Shown: positions 28,635 to 36,654 of the stretch, one piece after another | Position numbering within the stretch: the stretch's first letter is position 1 | Layout of the letters: each line of letters begins with the position of its first letter | Origin: Serratia fonticola | GTDB taxonomy: Bacteria > Pseudomonadota > Gammaproteobacteria > Enterobacterales > Enterobacteriaceae | Direction: 5' to 3' | DNA length: 64,000 nt | Assembly: GCF_006715025.1 (NCBI RefSeq) | Contig: NZ_VFMK01000001.1 | Coordinates: 124,001 to 188,000 of the forward strand | The notes under the pieces: model-generated | The model's input: only the letters and a program-made list of their open reading frames with translations | The model's database searches: none | Told to the model about the DNA's origin: nothing | Position numbers and translations under genes: made by a program

Positions 28635-28702
28635 GGCGCTTTATTGCTCAATATGGGTGTACTGGGGAGAGGGATTGTAGCAGAAAGCACCGCTCAGATT
28701 TA

Positions 28703-28826
28703 TACCCGTCGCCTTTCAAGCTGTAGCGTTGTTACCTGCGAGCGCAAACCCCGGTCACTTATCGAAAATAAGCTCTAGGGGATTTACGCTCTTGTCGCCT
28801 AGCTACAACTCGAAATTCATAGGGTA
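28703..28826 (-). repeat. ERIC repeat upstream of ppiC
   Basis: It starts TACCCGTCGCCTTTCAAG and ends AAATTCATAGGGTA, with the core CCCCGGTCACTTAT and its partner between. It lies between rep and ppiC, which are divergent. Its right end overlaps the predicted ppiC -35 box. Confidence 0.85.
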
Positions 28827-28839
28827 AAACAGGTATAAT
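28810..28839 (+). promoter_or_regulatory. Predicted ppiC promoter with ERIC-borne -35
   Basis: A perfect -10 box TATAAT (28834-28839) follows an 18-bp spacer and TCGAAA (28810-28815, 4 of 6 to TTGACA). The -35 hexamer lies inside the ERIC element. The start of transcription would be near 28846. Confidence 0.55.
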
Positions 28840-28875
28840 GGCGAAAAATTCTACACGACCTATTGGATTATAAAG

Positions 28876-29157
28876 ATGGCAAAGACCGCTAGCGCGCTGC
28901 ACATCCTGGTGGATAACGAAACATTGGCCAACGAGCTACTGGCCAAACTCAAGCGCGGCGTCAGCTTTGATACGCTGGCACGCAAATACTCAAGCTGCCC
29001 GTCCAAGCGCAACGGTGGCTCCCTGGGGGAGTTCAACAAGGGAACCATGGTGCCCGCTTTTGATAAGGCAGTCTTCAGCATCCCGTTGCTGAAACCCTAT
29101 GGTCCGGTGAAAACCCAGTTCGGCTACCACATAATCAAGGTACTGTATCGCAACTAG
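28876..29157 (+). CDS. ppiC: Peptidyl-prolyl cis-trans isomerase C (parvulin)
   Basis: PpiC is a small cytosolic parvulin that isomerises peptidyl-proline bonds. The 93-residue length is that of E. coli PpiC. It has the rotamase signatures ALHILVDNETLA, KYSSCPSKRNGGSLGEFNKG, MVPAFDKAVFS, and the end FGYHIIKVLYRN. The ribosome site is weak (GGA and AAAG). In E. coli ilvC follows ppiC; here it does not. Confidence 0.96.
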   Translation: MAKTASALHILVDNETLANELLAKLKRGVSFDTLARKYSSCPSKRNGGSLGEFNKGTMVPAFDKAVFSIPLLKPYGPVKTQFGYHIIKVLYRN

Positions 29158-29396
29158 CCCCCTCACCCTCTCCCACGGGGAGAGGGGATCGATCGAGTGA
29201 GCTATCAGCTACAGAGAATTACCTGGTCACAACACCAAACCAACTCTCTTTTACCTAAGGTACAGAGCTATCACAGCAACTGGCCACAATACCGCACCAA
29301 CTCCCTTTTTAAGTAGGGAACGGAATGATCGCAGTATCCGACCACAACACCGGGCCAGCTCCCTCTCCCTGTGGGAGAGGGTTGGGGTGAGGGCCA
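29158..29396. repeat. Compound palindromic repeat between ppiC and yhjJ
   Basis: The left hairpin CCCTCTCCC-ACGG-GGAGAGGGG and the right hairpin CCTCTCCC-TGT-GGGAGAGG flanked by GGGTGAGGG resemble 26443-26591. Between them are three degenerate units of roughly 55-65 bp, each holding a CCACAAnACCG...CCAACTC-like block (near 29225, 29280 and 29340). The element lies between the convergent ppiC and yhjJ genes. Confidence 0.65.
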
Positions 29397-29400
29397 ATGA

Positions 29401-30897
29401 TTACTGTGCGCCGGTTTCCGGTGCTGCGGTAGCCGCGTCCGCCGGTTTTGGCTCTTCACTCACCACCGCCGGTGCTGGCGACATGATACCGTTGTAGGTT
29501 TCCTGTAGCTGCTTCATATTCATCTCCGGTTCCCCCTTCGGCTGTAACAGCACCAAGGTAGCATCCTGCGAAAGTTGCAGCTTCAGCTCCTGATTCAGCG
29601 ACGCCAACGTCAACGACGACAGGAACGCCTGGCGCAGCTTCTGGTACTGCTCCGGCGCAATATCTACTACGCCACTTTGTTGCGAACGCAGACGCTGGCT
29701 CATCAGCACATCCGTATCGGTACGCGCATAGGTGGCAAACAGTTTGCTCAGTTGATCGTTTTTCTGCGCCAGCAAGGCGTTGAGTTCATCCTCAGACAGG
29801 CCGTTGTTACGCACATTAGCCAACTCACGGGCGATAAACGACAGGCCGTTGTTCAGATTGTCGTTCGGTGAGTTCAGATGGATCGCACATTGGGCACGTT
29901 GATACTGCACCCGGCAATCGAAGCCAAGCTGAATATTTTTCTGGTCACTTTTCTGCAGTACCTGCTGGATATGCCAGAACAGTGCTTCGCGGGCAATATC
30001 GCTCCGCCAGTAACGGCTCAGGCTTTGCGAGTCACGAATAGGATGCCACGGCGTATCCCACATGATCGACAGCGTATCCTGTTTCACCTGCTCGCTGATC
30101 AAGCTGACCGGCTGCGGCGGTAACGGCGTCAAGGTTGGCATGGTTGCCGGTGTCTCACGCTTCCCTTTGAGCGGAGAGAAGGCCTTGTTGATCTGCTCAC
30201 TCAGGCCACGGCTATCCACCTTACCCACGACGTACAGCGTCATGGCGTCTGGGGTATACCATTGCTCATAGAATTTCTTCAGTTGCTCGATATTGACCGG
30301 CCGCTTTACCGTCTGACCGGGATCGTGGGCCAGTAGCGTTGAGCCTTTCAAGCGATAACGCCACCAGGAATCCTTTGGATTCGGCGGGAAAGTCCCAATA
30401 GGATCAACATTAGCATTCATTACGCTATGCAGCGTATTCTCATCAATCGCCAGCTTGCCGGTCGTATCCGCCAGCCAGGCCAGCGCTTCTTTGAGCAGGT
30501 CTGGACGATTGTTGGGCAGGCTGAGATTGTAAATGGTGAAATCATAAGAGCTGATGGCTGGCGGCAAAGGCCGTTCACTGTCCACGCTCTGTTGCCACAG
30601 CGAACGTAGCTGCGGCCCGGTAAAACTTTCACTGCGCGTAATCGCGATACGCGGTAAAAGATGGGCAAAACCAATCTGCTGGGAGGATTCCACCAACGAT
30701 CCGGTATTGACCATCAACCGCAGTTCAACGCGGTCGCTCGGACGTTGTGGCGTATCAAGGATCTGCCAAGAAAATCCGTTATCCAGTTGCCCCTGCTGCC
30801 AGGCAGGATCAGGTTGTAGTGCTTCAGCCTGCACGCTACCGTTGGCCGCAACCAACAGCAGCCCACCCACTAAAAGACGAATTCTGGTGCCCTGCAT
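29401..30897 (-). CDS. yhjJ: M16 peptidase homologue YhjJ, probably catalytically inactive
   Basis: A 498-residue exported protein of the insulinase/M16 family, similar to E. coli YhjJ in sequence and position (next to dctA). The signal peptide is at residues 1-24 (LLVGGLLLVAANGSVQA). The place of the zinc motif HxxEH reads GFAHLLPRIAI, so only the first histidine remains and zinc catalysis is unlikely. The M16 middle domain is recognisable (KKFYEQWYTPDAMTLYVVGK). The C-terminus is an alanine/proline-rich tail. A chaperone-like or scaffold role is possible but unproven. Confidence 0.85.
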   Translation of the reverse strand: MQGTRIRLLVGGLLLVAANGSVQAEALQPDPAWQQGQLDNGFSWQILDTPQRPSDRVELRLMVNTGSLVESSQQIGFAHLLPRIAITRSESFTGPQLRSLWQQSVDSERPLPPAISSYDFTIYNLSLPNNRPDLLKEALAWLADTTGKLAIDENTLHSVMNANVDPIGTFPPNPKDSWWRYRLKGSTLLAHDPGQTVKRPVNIEQLKKFYEQWYTPDAMTLYVVGKVDSRGLSEQINKAFSPLKGKRETPATMPTLTPLPPQPVSLISEQVKQDTLSIMWDTPWHPIRDSQSLSRYWRSDIAREALFWHIQQVLQKSDQKNIQLGFDCRVQYQRAQCAIHLNSPNDNLNNGLSFIARELANVRNNGLSEDELNALLAQKNDQLSKLFATYARTDTDVLMSQRLRSQQSGVVDIAPEQYQKLRQAFLSSLTLASLNQELKLQLSQDATLVLLQPKGEPEMNMKQLQETYNGIMSPAPAVVSEEPKPADAATAAPETGAQ

Positions 30898-31127
30898 GTG
30901 AACCCCTACTTAATGACTATCCAATTTTTCTATGCAAATACGGATATTCCGTTCAATGGAATATTAGGCTTCTGCCAAACTGGTGTATGGCACAACCTAC
31001 AATTACGCCCTGAGTTTCACGGTGGGGCGGAAAGCGGAAAGTGTACCATCCTGTTAGACCGCGTGCCTTTGCGGATGTCACTCATCAGAGTGAAAAATAA
31101 TGCTTAGCAGAGTTTTATGGAGAAAAA
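30898..31127. other. Spacer between yhjJ and a small plus-strand unit
   Basis: This stretch holds the dyad at 30944 and a second short one, CACTC-ATCA-GAGTG, near 31079-31092. The frames at 30747-31013 and 30898-31107 are not convincing genes. Confidence 0.5.
30944..30964. promoter_or_regulatory. Operator-like perfect dyad upstream of yhjJ
   Basis: ATATTCC-GTTCAAT-GGAATAT is a perfect 7-bp inverted repeat about 45 bp upstream of the yhjJ start. No regulator is recognised. Confidence 0.35.
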
Positions 31128-31208
31128 ATGTCTAAGAAGCAAGCAGAAATGAAATCGGCTGCGGATGCAGCCGATTTTTTGCCCGTCGCTTTTCACGCCA
31201 CGGCGTAA
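31128..31208 (+). CDS. Possible 26-residue small protein overlapping a terminator
   Basis: The frame reads MSKKQAEMKSAADAADFLPV plus six more residues, with a good ribosome site (ATGGAGAAAAA before ATG). The end of the frame runs through a rho-independent terminator, so a transcript ending there would lack the stop codon. It may be chance, or a small RNA rather than a gene. Not recognised. Confidence 0.25.
   Translation: MSKKQAEMKSAADAADFLPVAFHATA
31152..31180 (+). terminator. Rho-independent terminator on the plus strand between yhjJ and dctA
   Basis: A perfect 11-bp stem AAATCGGCTGC/GCAGCCGATTT with loop GGAT ends in T6. No known plus-strand gene precedes it, so it suggests a small transcript starting between about 31000 and 31120. 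A second imperfect hairpin, GCCCG/CGGGC, at 31181-31220 may serve dctA on the other strand. Confidence 0.6.
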
Positions 31209-31234
31209 AACTCATCGGGCATTGAAGAAGCCAA

Positions 31235-32527
31235 TCACGCCGAAGGCAGCGTTTTATCAGATGGAACCGCTTCCGGTTTGTTATTCAGCACGTCTTTCAG
31301 CTGTTTCTCATCCAGTTGGTTACACCATTTGGCTACCACCACCGTCGCAACACCGTTACCCACCAGGTTTGTCAGCGCACGGGCCTCAGACATGAAGCGG
31401 TCGATCCCCAGAATCAGAGCCAGACCAGCCAAAGGCAGATGCCCTACCGCCGAGATTGTGGCTGCCAGCACGATAAAACCACTGCCGGTTACCCCCGCCG
31501 CCCCCTTGGAGGACAGCAACAGAACTACCAACAGCGTTATCTGATGCATGATATCCATATGGGTATTGGTTGCCTGGGCAATGAACACCGCCGCCATCGT
31601 CAGGTAGATCGAGGTGCCATCGAGGTTGAACGAATAGCCGGTAGGAATGACCAAACCCACCACCGATTTTTTGCAACCCAGTTTTTCCATCTTGTCGAGC
31701 ATGCGCGGCAGCACAGACTCAGACGATGACGTCCCCAGCACGATCAGCAACTCTTCTTTGATGTAACGAATAAATTTGAAGATGTTGAAGCCGTTGTAGC
31801 GCGCAATCGAGCCAAGCACAATCACCACAAACAGCACACAGGTGATGTAGAAGCAGGCGATTAACTGCCCCAGTTGTACCAACGTTCCCACACCGTATTT
31901 ACCGATAGTGAACGCCATGGCACCGAAAGCCCCCAGCGGAGCTAAACGCATAATCATATTGATGATGCCGAAAATCACGCGGGAGAAGCTTTCGATCACA
32001 TTGAAGATCAATTGACCTTTCTCACCCAGGCGATGCAGGGCAAAACCAAACAGCACGGCAAACAACAGCACCTGCAGGATGTTGCCGCTGGCAAAGGCAC
32101 CAATCACACTGCCAGGAATGATATCCAACAGGAATGGAACAATGCCCTGCTGCGATGCCTGCTCGGCATACACGGCCACCGCTTTGGCATCCAGCGTACC
32201 AGGATCCACGTTCATCCCGGCCCCCGGCTGCACCACGTTGACGATAACCAGACCAATCAGCAGCGCAATGGTACTGACAATTTCAAAGTACAGAAGGGCA
32301 ATTGCCCCGGTACGGCCCACGGCCTTCATGCTCTCCATACCTGCGATGCCAGTCACCACGGTACAGAAGATCACGGGGGCAATGATCATTTTAATTAATT
32401 TAACAAATCCATCACCCAGTGGTTTCATCTGGGCGCCAAGGTCAGGGTAGAAATGGCCAAGCAGGATACCCAGCGTGATCGCTGTCAGTACCTGAAAATA
32501 AAGGCTCTTAAAGATAGTTGTTTTCAT
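31235..32527 (-). CDS. dctA: C4-dicarboxylate transporter DctA
   Basis: DctA is the aerobic proton-coupled carrier for succinate, fumarate, malate and related acids (DAACS family). With the start at 32527 (AAAGGATG ribosome site) it has 430 residues against 428 in E. coli, and most of the sequence is near-identical to that homologue. Visible are GMNVDPGTLDAKAVAVYAEQ, the serine-rich re-entrant loop LIVLGTSSSESVLPRMLDKM, the SFNLDGTSIYLTMAAVFIAQ segment, and a late DRFMSEARALTNLVGNGVAT helix that binds substrate. In E. coli it needs DcuSR and CRP. Confidence 0.97.
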   Translation of the reverse strand: MKTTIFKSLYFQVLTAITLGILLGHFYPDLGAQMKPLGDGFVKLIKMIIAPVIFCTVVTGIAGMESMKAVGRTGAIALLYFEIVSTIALLIGLVIVNVVQPGAGMNVDPGTLDAKAVAVYAEQASQQGIVPFLLDIIPGSVIGAFASGNILQVLLFAVLFGFALHRLGEKGQLIFNVIESFSRVIFGIINMIMRLAPLGAFGAMAFTIGKYGVGTLVQLGQLIACFYITCVLFVVIVLGSIARYNGFNIFKFIRYIKEELLIVLGTSSSESVLPRMLDKMEKLGCKKSVVGLVIPTGYSFNLDGTSIYLTMAAVFIAQATNTHMDIMHQITLLVVLLLSSKGAAGVTGSGFIVLAATISAVGHLPLAGLALILGIDRFMSEARALTNLVGNGVATVVVAKWCNQLDEKQLKDVLNNKPEAVPSDKTLPSA

Positions 32528-32806
32528 ATGACATCCTTTGGGGAGACAACGCGGTCGGCAGACACTCACTCGTCTGTCTTGTTTCCCGCTTGCGCGGAAA
32601 ATAACACCCGCATAACAACATGGAAATAATTTGTTGTACCCACAAAGGCTTATTGATGTGAATTTAAGAGCTGAAACGCGTCAGTCGCAATGCAAGACTG
32701 AAAGTATCCCTCCCTTCACTCAGAGTCAGGGACAGTAAAAAGACCATCATTTCTCAAGCGCAAGCTATGTTCCCGCACCACTGTAAATGGCACGGGAACA
32801 AAAAAC
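32528..32806. other. dctA upstream region
   Basis: 279 bp non-coding, holding the dctA promoter (not resolved by eye). A hairpin GTTCCCG/CGGGAAC at 32769-32799 lies just after the DASS gene stop but has no T-run on the coding strand. Confidence 0.5.
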
Positions 32807-34186
32807 TCAGCGCCAGACAAACCAGGCGAACAAGGTCACGACCAGGACACAAAGTATGTTAAGCCAGAAACCGATTCTGACCATTTCGCTCTGGCGTATC
32901 TCTCCTGTGCCATAAACAATCGCATTAGGCGGCGTCGCTACTGGCAACATAAAGGCACAAGAAGCCCCGATACCAATAACAATGGTCAACAGAGCAGAAG
33001 GCATTCCCAGCGCTTCAGCAACCGTGGCAAACACGGGGACCAACAACGCAGCACTGGCCGTATTGCTGGTAAACTCGGTCAAGAAAACAATAAAGGCGGC
33101 CACGGCCAGAATGATGATAAACCAGTGACTGGCACCGAAGAGTGACGCCATGCCCTCTGCCATCACGGCGCTGGCACCGGAGTCTTTCAAGATCACGCTC
33201 AACGTTAAGCCGCCGCCGAACAACATCAGCACTCCCCATTCGGTGTTCTCCTGGATCTGCGCCCAACTGGCAACCCCGCTGATACCGATCAATACCGCCG
33301 CCCCTACCGCTACCACGGTATCAAACTGCTTTATTCCCCCCAGAGCGGCACTGATGTGGCTACTGAAAATCCAGCAAATCACCGTAAGCAGGAAAATACC
33401 GAGCGTTACCTTACGTGCAGGATCCCAAGGAAAGCCTTCCAGTTTAATCTCAAACCGATGGTTCAAATTTGGCCGCAACATCAGATACAGGATCCCGACC
33501 ATCAGCGGCAACAGAACGATCATCACCGGCACACCAAACTTCATCCACCCCATAAAATCCAGCCCGAGTTGAGCCGCCGCAATGGCATTCGGTGGGCTAC
33601 CAACCATAGTGCCGAGACCGCCAATACTGGCACTGTAAGCAATACCCAATAACAGGAAGATATAAGTATTATGCTCACGCTCACGATCAAGATTACTGAG
33701 GATCCCCATTGCCAGCGGCAACATCATCGCAGCAGTTGCCGTGTTGCTTATCCACATGGAAAGCAAAGCGGTAGCGCCAAACAACATCAAGGCCGCAACC
33801 AGCATTCGCCCCTGAGCCAACAATAGCAAACGATTGGCTATCAGCCGGTCAATTTTCTGGATATGCAAGGCGGTGGCCAAGGCAAAACCACCAAAGAACA
33901 GGAAAATGGTAGGGTTGGCGAAAGAAGCAAGCGCTTTGTCCACATTCATCATGCCCATTGCAATTGCCATGATGGGAACCAATAGCGCCGTGATCGTGAC
34001 GTGCACTGCTTCGGTAAGCCACAGGATGCCGATAAAAGCCAATAAGGCGAGGCCCATATTCTCCTGAGCACTAAACGGCAAGGTTTTCAGCAAAACCGCA
34101 AACAGCAGAAGATCCGCTACCAGAATATACAGCCCCCTTCGGGCAGCGGGGGAAGAAGTGGAAGGTTTAAGTGGTATATCAGCCAT
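32807..34186 (-). CDS. DASS (SLC13) family dicarboxylate/anion:sodium symporter
   Basis: A 459-residue inner-membrane carrier. The two SNT substrate/sodium motifs are present: SMWISNTATAAMMLP (about residue 143) and TEFTSNTASAALLVP (about residue 362). SPPNAIAAAQ and ATPPNAIVYGTGEI follow the repeats, as in the VcINDY/SdcS group. About 11 helices are visible, including two hairpin loops. It lies next to dctA on the same strand, with a CRP-like site upstream. Substrate (succinate, malate, citrate or sulfate) cannot be fixed from sequence; C4-dicarboxylate is the likeliest by motif and neighbour. E. coli has no such gene here. Confidence 0.85.
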   Translation of the reverse strand: MADIPLKPSTSSPAARRGLYILVADLLLFAVLLKTLPFSAQENMGLALLAFIGILWLTEAVHVTITALLVPIMAIAMGMMNVDKALASFANPTIFLFFGGFALATALHIQKIDRLIANRLLLLAQGRMLVAALMLFGATALLSMWISNTATAAMMLPLAMGILSNLDREREHNTYIFLLLGIAYSASIGGLGTMVGSPPNAIAAAQLGLDFMGWMKFGVPVMIVLLPLMVGILYLMLRPNLNHRFEIKLEGFPWDPARKVTLGIFLLTVICWIFSSHISAALGGIKQFDTVVAVGAAVLIGISGVASWAQIQENTEWGVLMLFGGGLTLSVILKDSGASAVMAEGMASLFGASHWFIIILAVAAFIVFLTEFTSNTASAALLVPVFATVAEALGMPSALLTIVIGIGASCAFMLPVATPPNAIVYGTGEIRQSEMVRIGFWLNILCVLVVTLFAWFVWR

Positions 34187-34291
34187 TGCGAAGGTCCCTC
34201 AGTTCTAAAATCCGGCATTTACATTTGCCACTGACTATGCGGGATAGAGTAAAGGGGATAGGGATTGGCGTTGAGCTAATAATATGATTTA

Positions 34292-34307
34292 TGTGAACAT
34301 TAACACA
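34292..34307. promoter_or_regulatory. CRP-like site upstream of the DASS transporter
   Basis: TGTGA-ACATTA-ACACA matches 9 of 10 consensus bases of TGTGA-N6-TCACA. It sits about 106 bp upstream of the transporter start. Catabolite control of a dicarboxylate carrier is plausible. Confidence 0.55.
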
Positions 34308-34343
34308 TTAGAAACAAGTTTTAGTGCCTTTTTTCCACCAAGG

Positions 34344-36356
34344 TCACGCTTTGGTTACAGGAAAAAACTGCGCTTCAAACGCTTCACGAGGTAAAGGTTT
34401 GGCAAACAGGAAGCCCTGACCACGGTGAATACCATGCTGTAATAGCCAGTCGCGCTGTGCTTCGGTTTCCACCCCTTCGGCCATCACCGGCAGATGCAAT
34501 ACCTGAGAAATTGCACTGATGATACGCGCCATCGCATCATCCTCAGGCAAACCGCCAATAAAGCTCTTGTCGATTTTTATCAAATCGATCGGCAGACATT
34601 TAAGGCGATTGAGGTAATTCAAGCTGGCATAGCCCATACCAAAATCATCCAGAGCAATGGAGAGCCCCAGAGCATGCAGCTCACGCAGCAGAGCCAATGC
34701 CTGGTCAAGATCGTGGATACGCGCCGTCTCTGTGATTTCCAGTAACAATTTGCGCGGATCGATTCTGGGATCCTCCAGTAACCGTTTCAGGTGGGGAACA
34801 AAGTCTTTGTGCTGCATCTGCACCGCCGAAATGTTCACCGCCAGCGGCAACATAATACCCTGGGCTTGCCAATCGGCCAGGATGCGACAGGCCTCTTCCA
34901 GCACCCAGTTGCCGAGGGGCACAATAACGTCCAGTTCCTCCGCCAATGGGATCACGTCCACAGGCAGGATAATGCGGCCATCATGCAGTTGCCAACGCAA
35001 CAAGGCTTCCGCGCCGGTGAGCTGGTTGGTCTGCATATCCCACTGAGGCTGCAAAAACAGCGCAAATTGACGCTGCTCGATAGCTAACAGAATCTCGCTT
35101 TCTTGTGTCAGACGCTTTTTTGTCTTTTCAGTCAGGCTAGGTTCAAAGAACAGGATCTGGTTTTTGCCTTCACGATGTGCCGACATCATCGCCGAGGTAG
35201 CACTGCGCAACAGCTGCTCCGCACTTTCCCCCGGATTAGGATAATGAGCGATGCCAATACTGGCACTGGGGCGCAACAGCATCTTCTGCTGTAAGTTCAG
35301 CGGCGCGTTAATCGCCGTCATAATGTTTCTGGCCAGTTGCATCGCATGCAGAGGCCGCTCGAGGTTTTTTGCCAGTATGGCGAATTCTGCATTGCTCAGT
35401 TGCGCCAGAATGCAATCTGTACCAATTACCTGACGCAGCTTTTTGGCCAACGTCAACAGCAAGGCTTCACGCATTGACGGGCCGAGCACGCCAGAAGCTT
35501 CATGCAGCGTTTCAATGCCAACCACCAGCAGATTAAAGCGCGCTGGTCGCATGCTCGAAGCAATATGCTGTTCAAGCAGCGCAGTGAACAGCACCGGATT
35601 AGGCAGTTCGGTAATCGGATTATGGGTACTCAGGCGGTTCATGGCAGTATGCGCCTTGGCCACCATTTGCTGGTTACGGTTGTAATTGCGTACCAGTTGT
35701 CCCAATTCGTCATCCTGATGCTGGGCAGGCAGCATCAGTTGATGGTACGACGCGTCATCCTGAGAGACATTTTCCAGCTCCCGGGCCATGGCGCGCAACG
35801 GGTATACCAGCAGCCGGTTCATGCACCAGGTCACGGCGATCGACAGGATCAGAGCCAACAGCAAATAAGTCGACAGCATGGTGGACAGCGTGCTGAGGAT
35901 AAACTGATACATGCGGTACGAATCGGCCTGTAACACCAGATAAGCCAGCGGCTGAGGGTTGGCAGGCACCCGTTCCAGTGAATAGAGCGGCACCGAAATC
36001 TGCACCGGTAGCTCAAAGATGCGCGCCGCCAGGGCTGGCACCGGGCGTTCCGCCGGGAAGTTGGCATGCAGCGCCTGAAACTCATTGGGCAGGACGATAT
36101 CCGCGCGAGTGAGGATCCCTATCGGCAGCAACGTGTTGAGTATCCGTTTGGTTTCTGGCACGTCCATACGCAGCACCGCCTGCGCCAAAGGCTGGCGTAC
36201 GGAATGCGCAATATTCTCCAGTTGCTGGGCGTAGTCATCCCTGCGCTGATGCACAAAATGGAATAACTGAATCACGATAAAGATACCGATGGTCACTAAT
36301 GCCACACCTGACACAACAGCCATCTGCTTAATCGTTAATGAACGCCTGACCCGCAA
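34344..36356 (-). CDS. pdeK: Membrane GGDEF-EAL protein, probable c-di-GMP phosphodiesterase (YhjK/PdeK-like)
   Basis: A 670-residue inner-membrane protein, homologous to E. coli YhjK along its length and in the same position before bcsC. Helix one is at residues 14-34 and helix two near 155-178, with a periplasmic sensor region between and a HAMP-like linker after. The GGDEF site is degraded to LSNAEF (in ILAQLSNAEFAILAKN), so cyclase activity is unlikely. The EAL domain keeps TGAEALLRWQ, DDFGMGYASLNYL, LIKIDKSFI and AEGVETEAQRDWL, so hydrolysis of c-di-GMP is expected. Being next to the bcs genes, it probably lowers c-di-GMP seen by BcsA. Confidence 0.9.
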   Translation of the reverse strand: MRVRRSLTIKQMAVVSGVALVTIGIFIVIQLFHFVHQRRDDYAQQLENIAHSVRQPLAQAVLRMDVPETKRILNTLLPIGILTRADIVLPNEFQALHANFPAERPVPALAARIFELPVQISVPLYSLERVPANPQPLAYLVLQADSYRMYQFILSTLSTMLSTYLLLALILSIAVTWCMNRLLVYPLRAMARELENVSQDDASYHQLMLPAQHQDDELGQLVRNYNRNQQMVAKAHTAMNRLSTHNPITELPNPVLFTALLEQHIASSMRPARFNLLVVGIETLHEASGVLGPSMREALLLTLAKKLRQVIGTDCILAQLSNAEFAILAKNLERPLHAMQLARNIMTAINAPLNLQQKMLLRPSASIGIAHYPNPGESAEQLLRSATSAMMSAHREGKNQILFFEPSLTEKTKKRLTQESEILLAIEQRQFALFLQPQWDMQTNQLTGAEALLRWQLHDGRIILPVDVIPLAEELDVIVPLGNWVLEEACRILADWQAQGIMLPLAVNISAVQMQHKDFVPHLKRLLEDPRIDPRKLLLEITETARIHDLDQALALLRELHALGLSIALDDFGMGYASLNYLNRLKCLPIDLIKIDKSFIGGLPEDDAMARIISAISQVLHLPVMAEGVETEAQRDWLLQHGIHRGQGFLFAKPLPREAFEAQFFPVTKA

Positions 36357-36599
36357 ACCTGCTCTCCGCTAATTCGAGCTGAAACCAAAAAGGGCCGATA
36401 GCCGTCCCCATAACGTTCAAATTACCAACCGGAGATAACCCGAGTTACCGCGTGAGTTCCATAACGCTGTAGTTTGAAAGATAGAAGGCACAGTCTGCTC
36501 ACCCTCGAACTGGCCTGATTATACTCGATTGCTTCGTGTCTTTGCCTTACCAACAATCTGGCTGGAGGAGGAAAAACGCGGGTTTCGGTATTATCCTAG
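36357..36599. other. Spacer between pdeK-like gene and bcsC
   Basis: Non-coding. CTGTAGTTTGAAAGATAGAAGG near 36467-36488 resembles an ERIC right end, without a complete element. A plus-strand frame at 36529-36810 overlaps bcsC antisense and is not called. Confidence 0.45.
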
Positions 36600-36626
36600 C
36601 CACAGGGTAGCAAAACTACCCTGTGG
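36600..36626 (-). terminator. Hairpin at the end of the bcs operon
   Basis: A perfect 11-bp stem CCACAGGGTAG/CTACCCTGTGG with a 5-base loop lies 28 bp after the bcsC stop. No T-run follows, so it may protect the mRNA end rather than terminate alone. Confidence 0.5.
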
Positions 36627-36654
36627 GCGACACTCCGAATCAAGCAATTTCCTG

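Noticed and set aside
32769..32799. Hairpin after the DASS gene as its terminator
   Set aside because: On the coding strand no T-run follows the stem; the A-run is on the wrong side.
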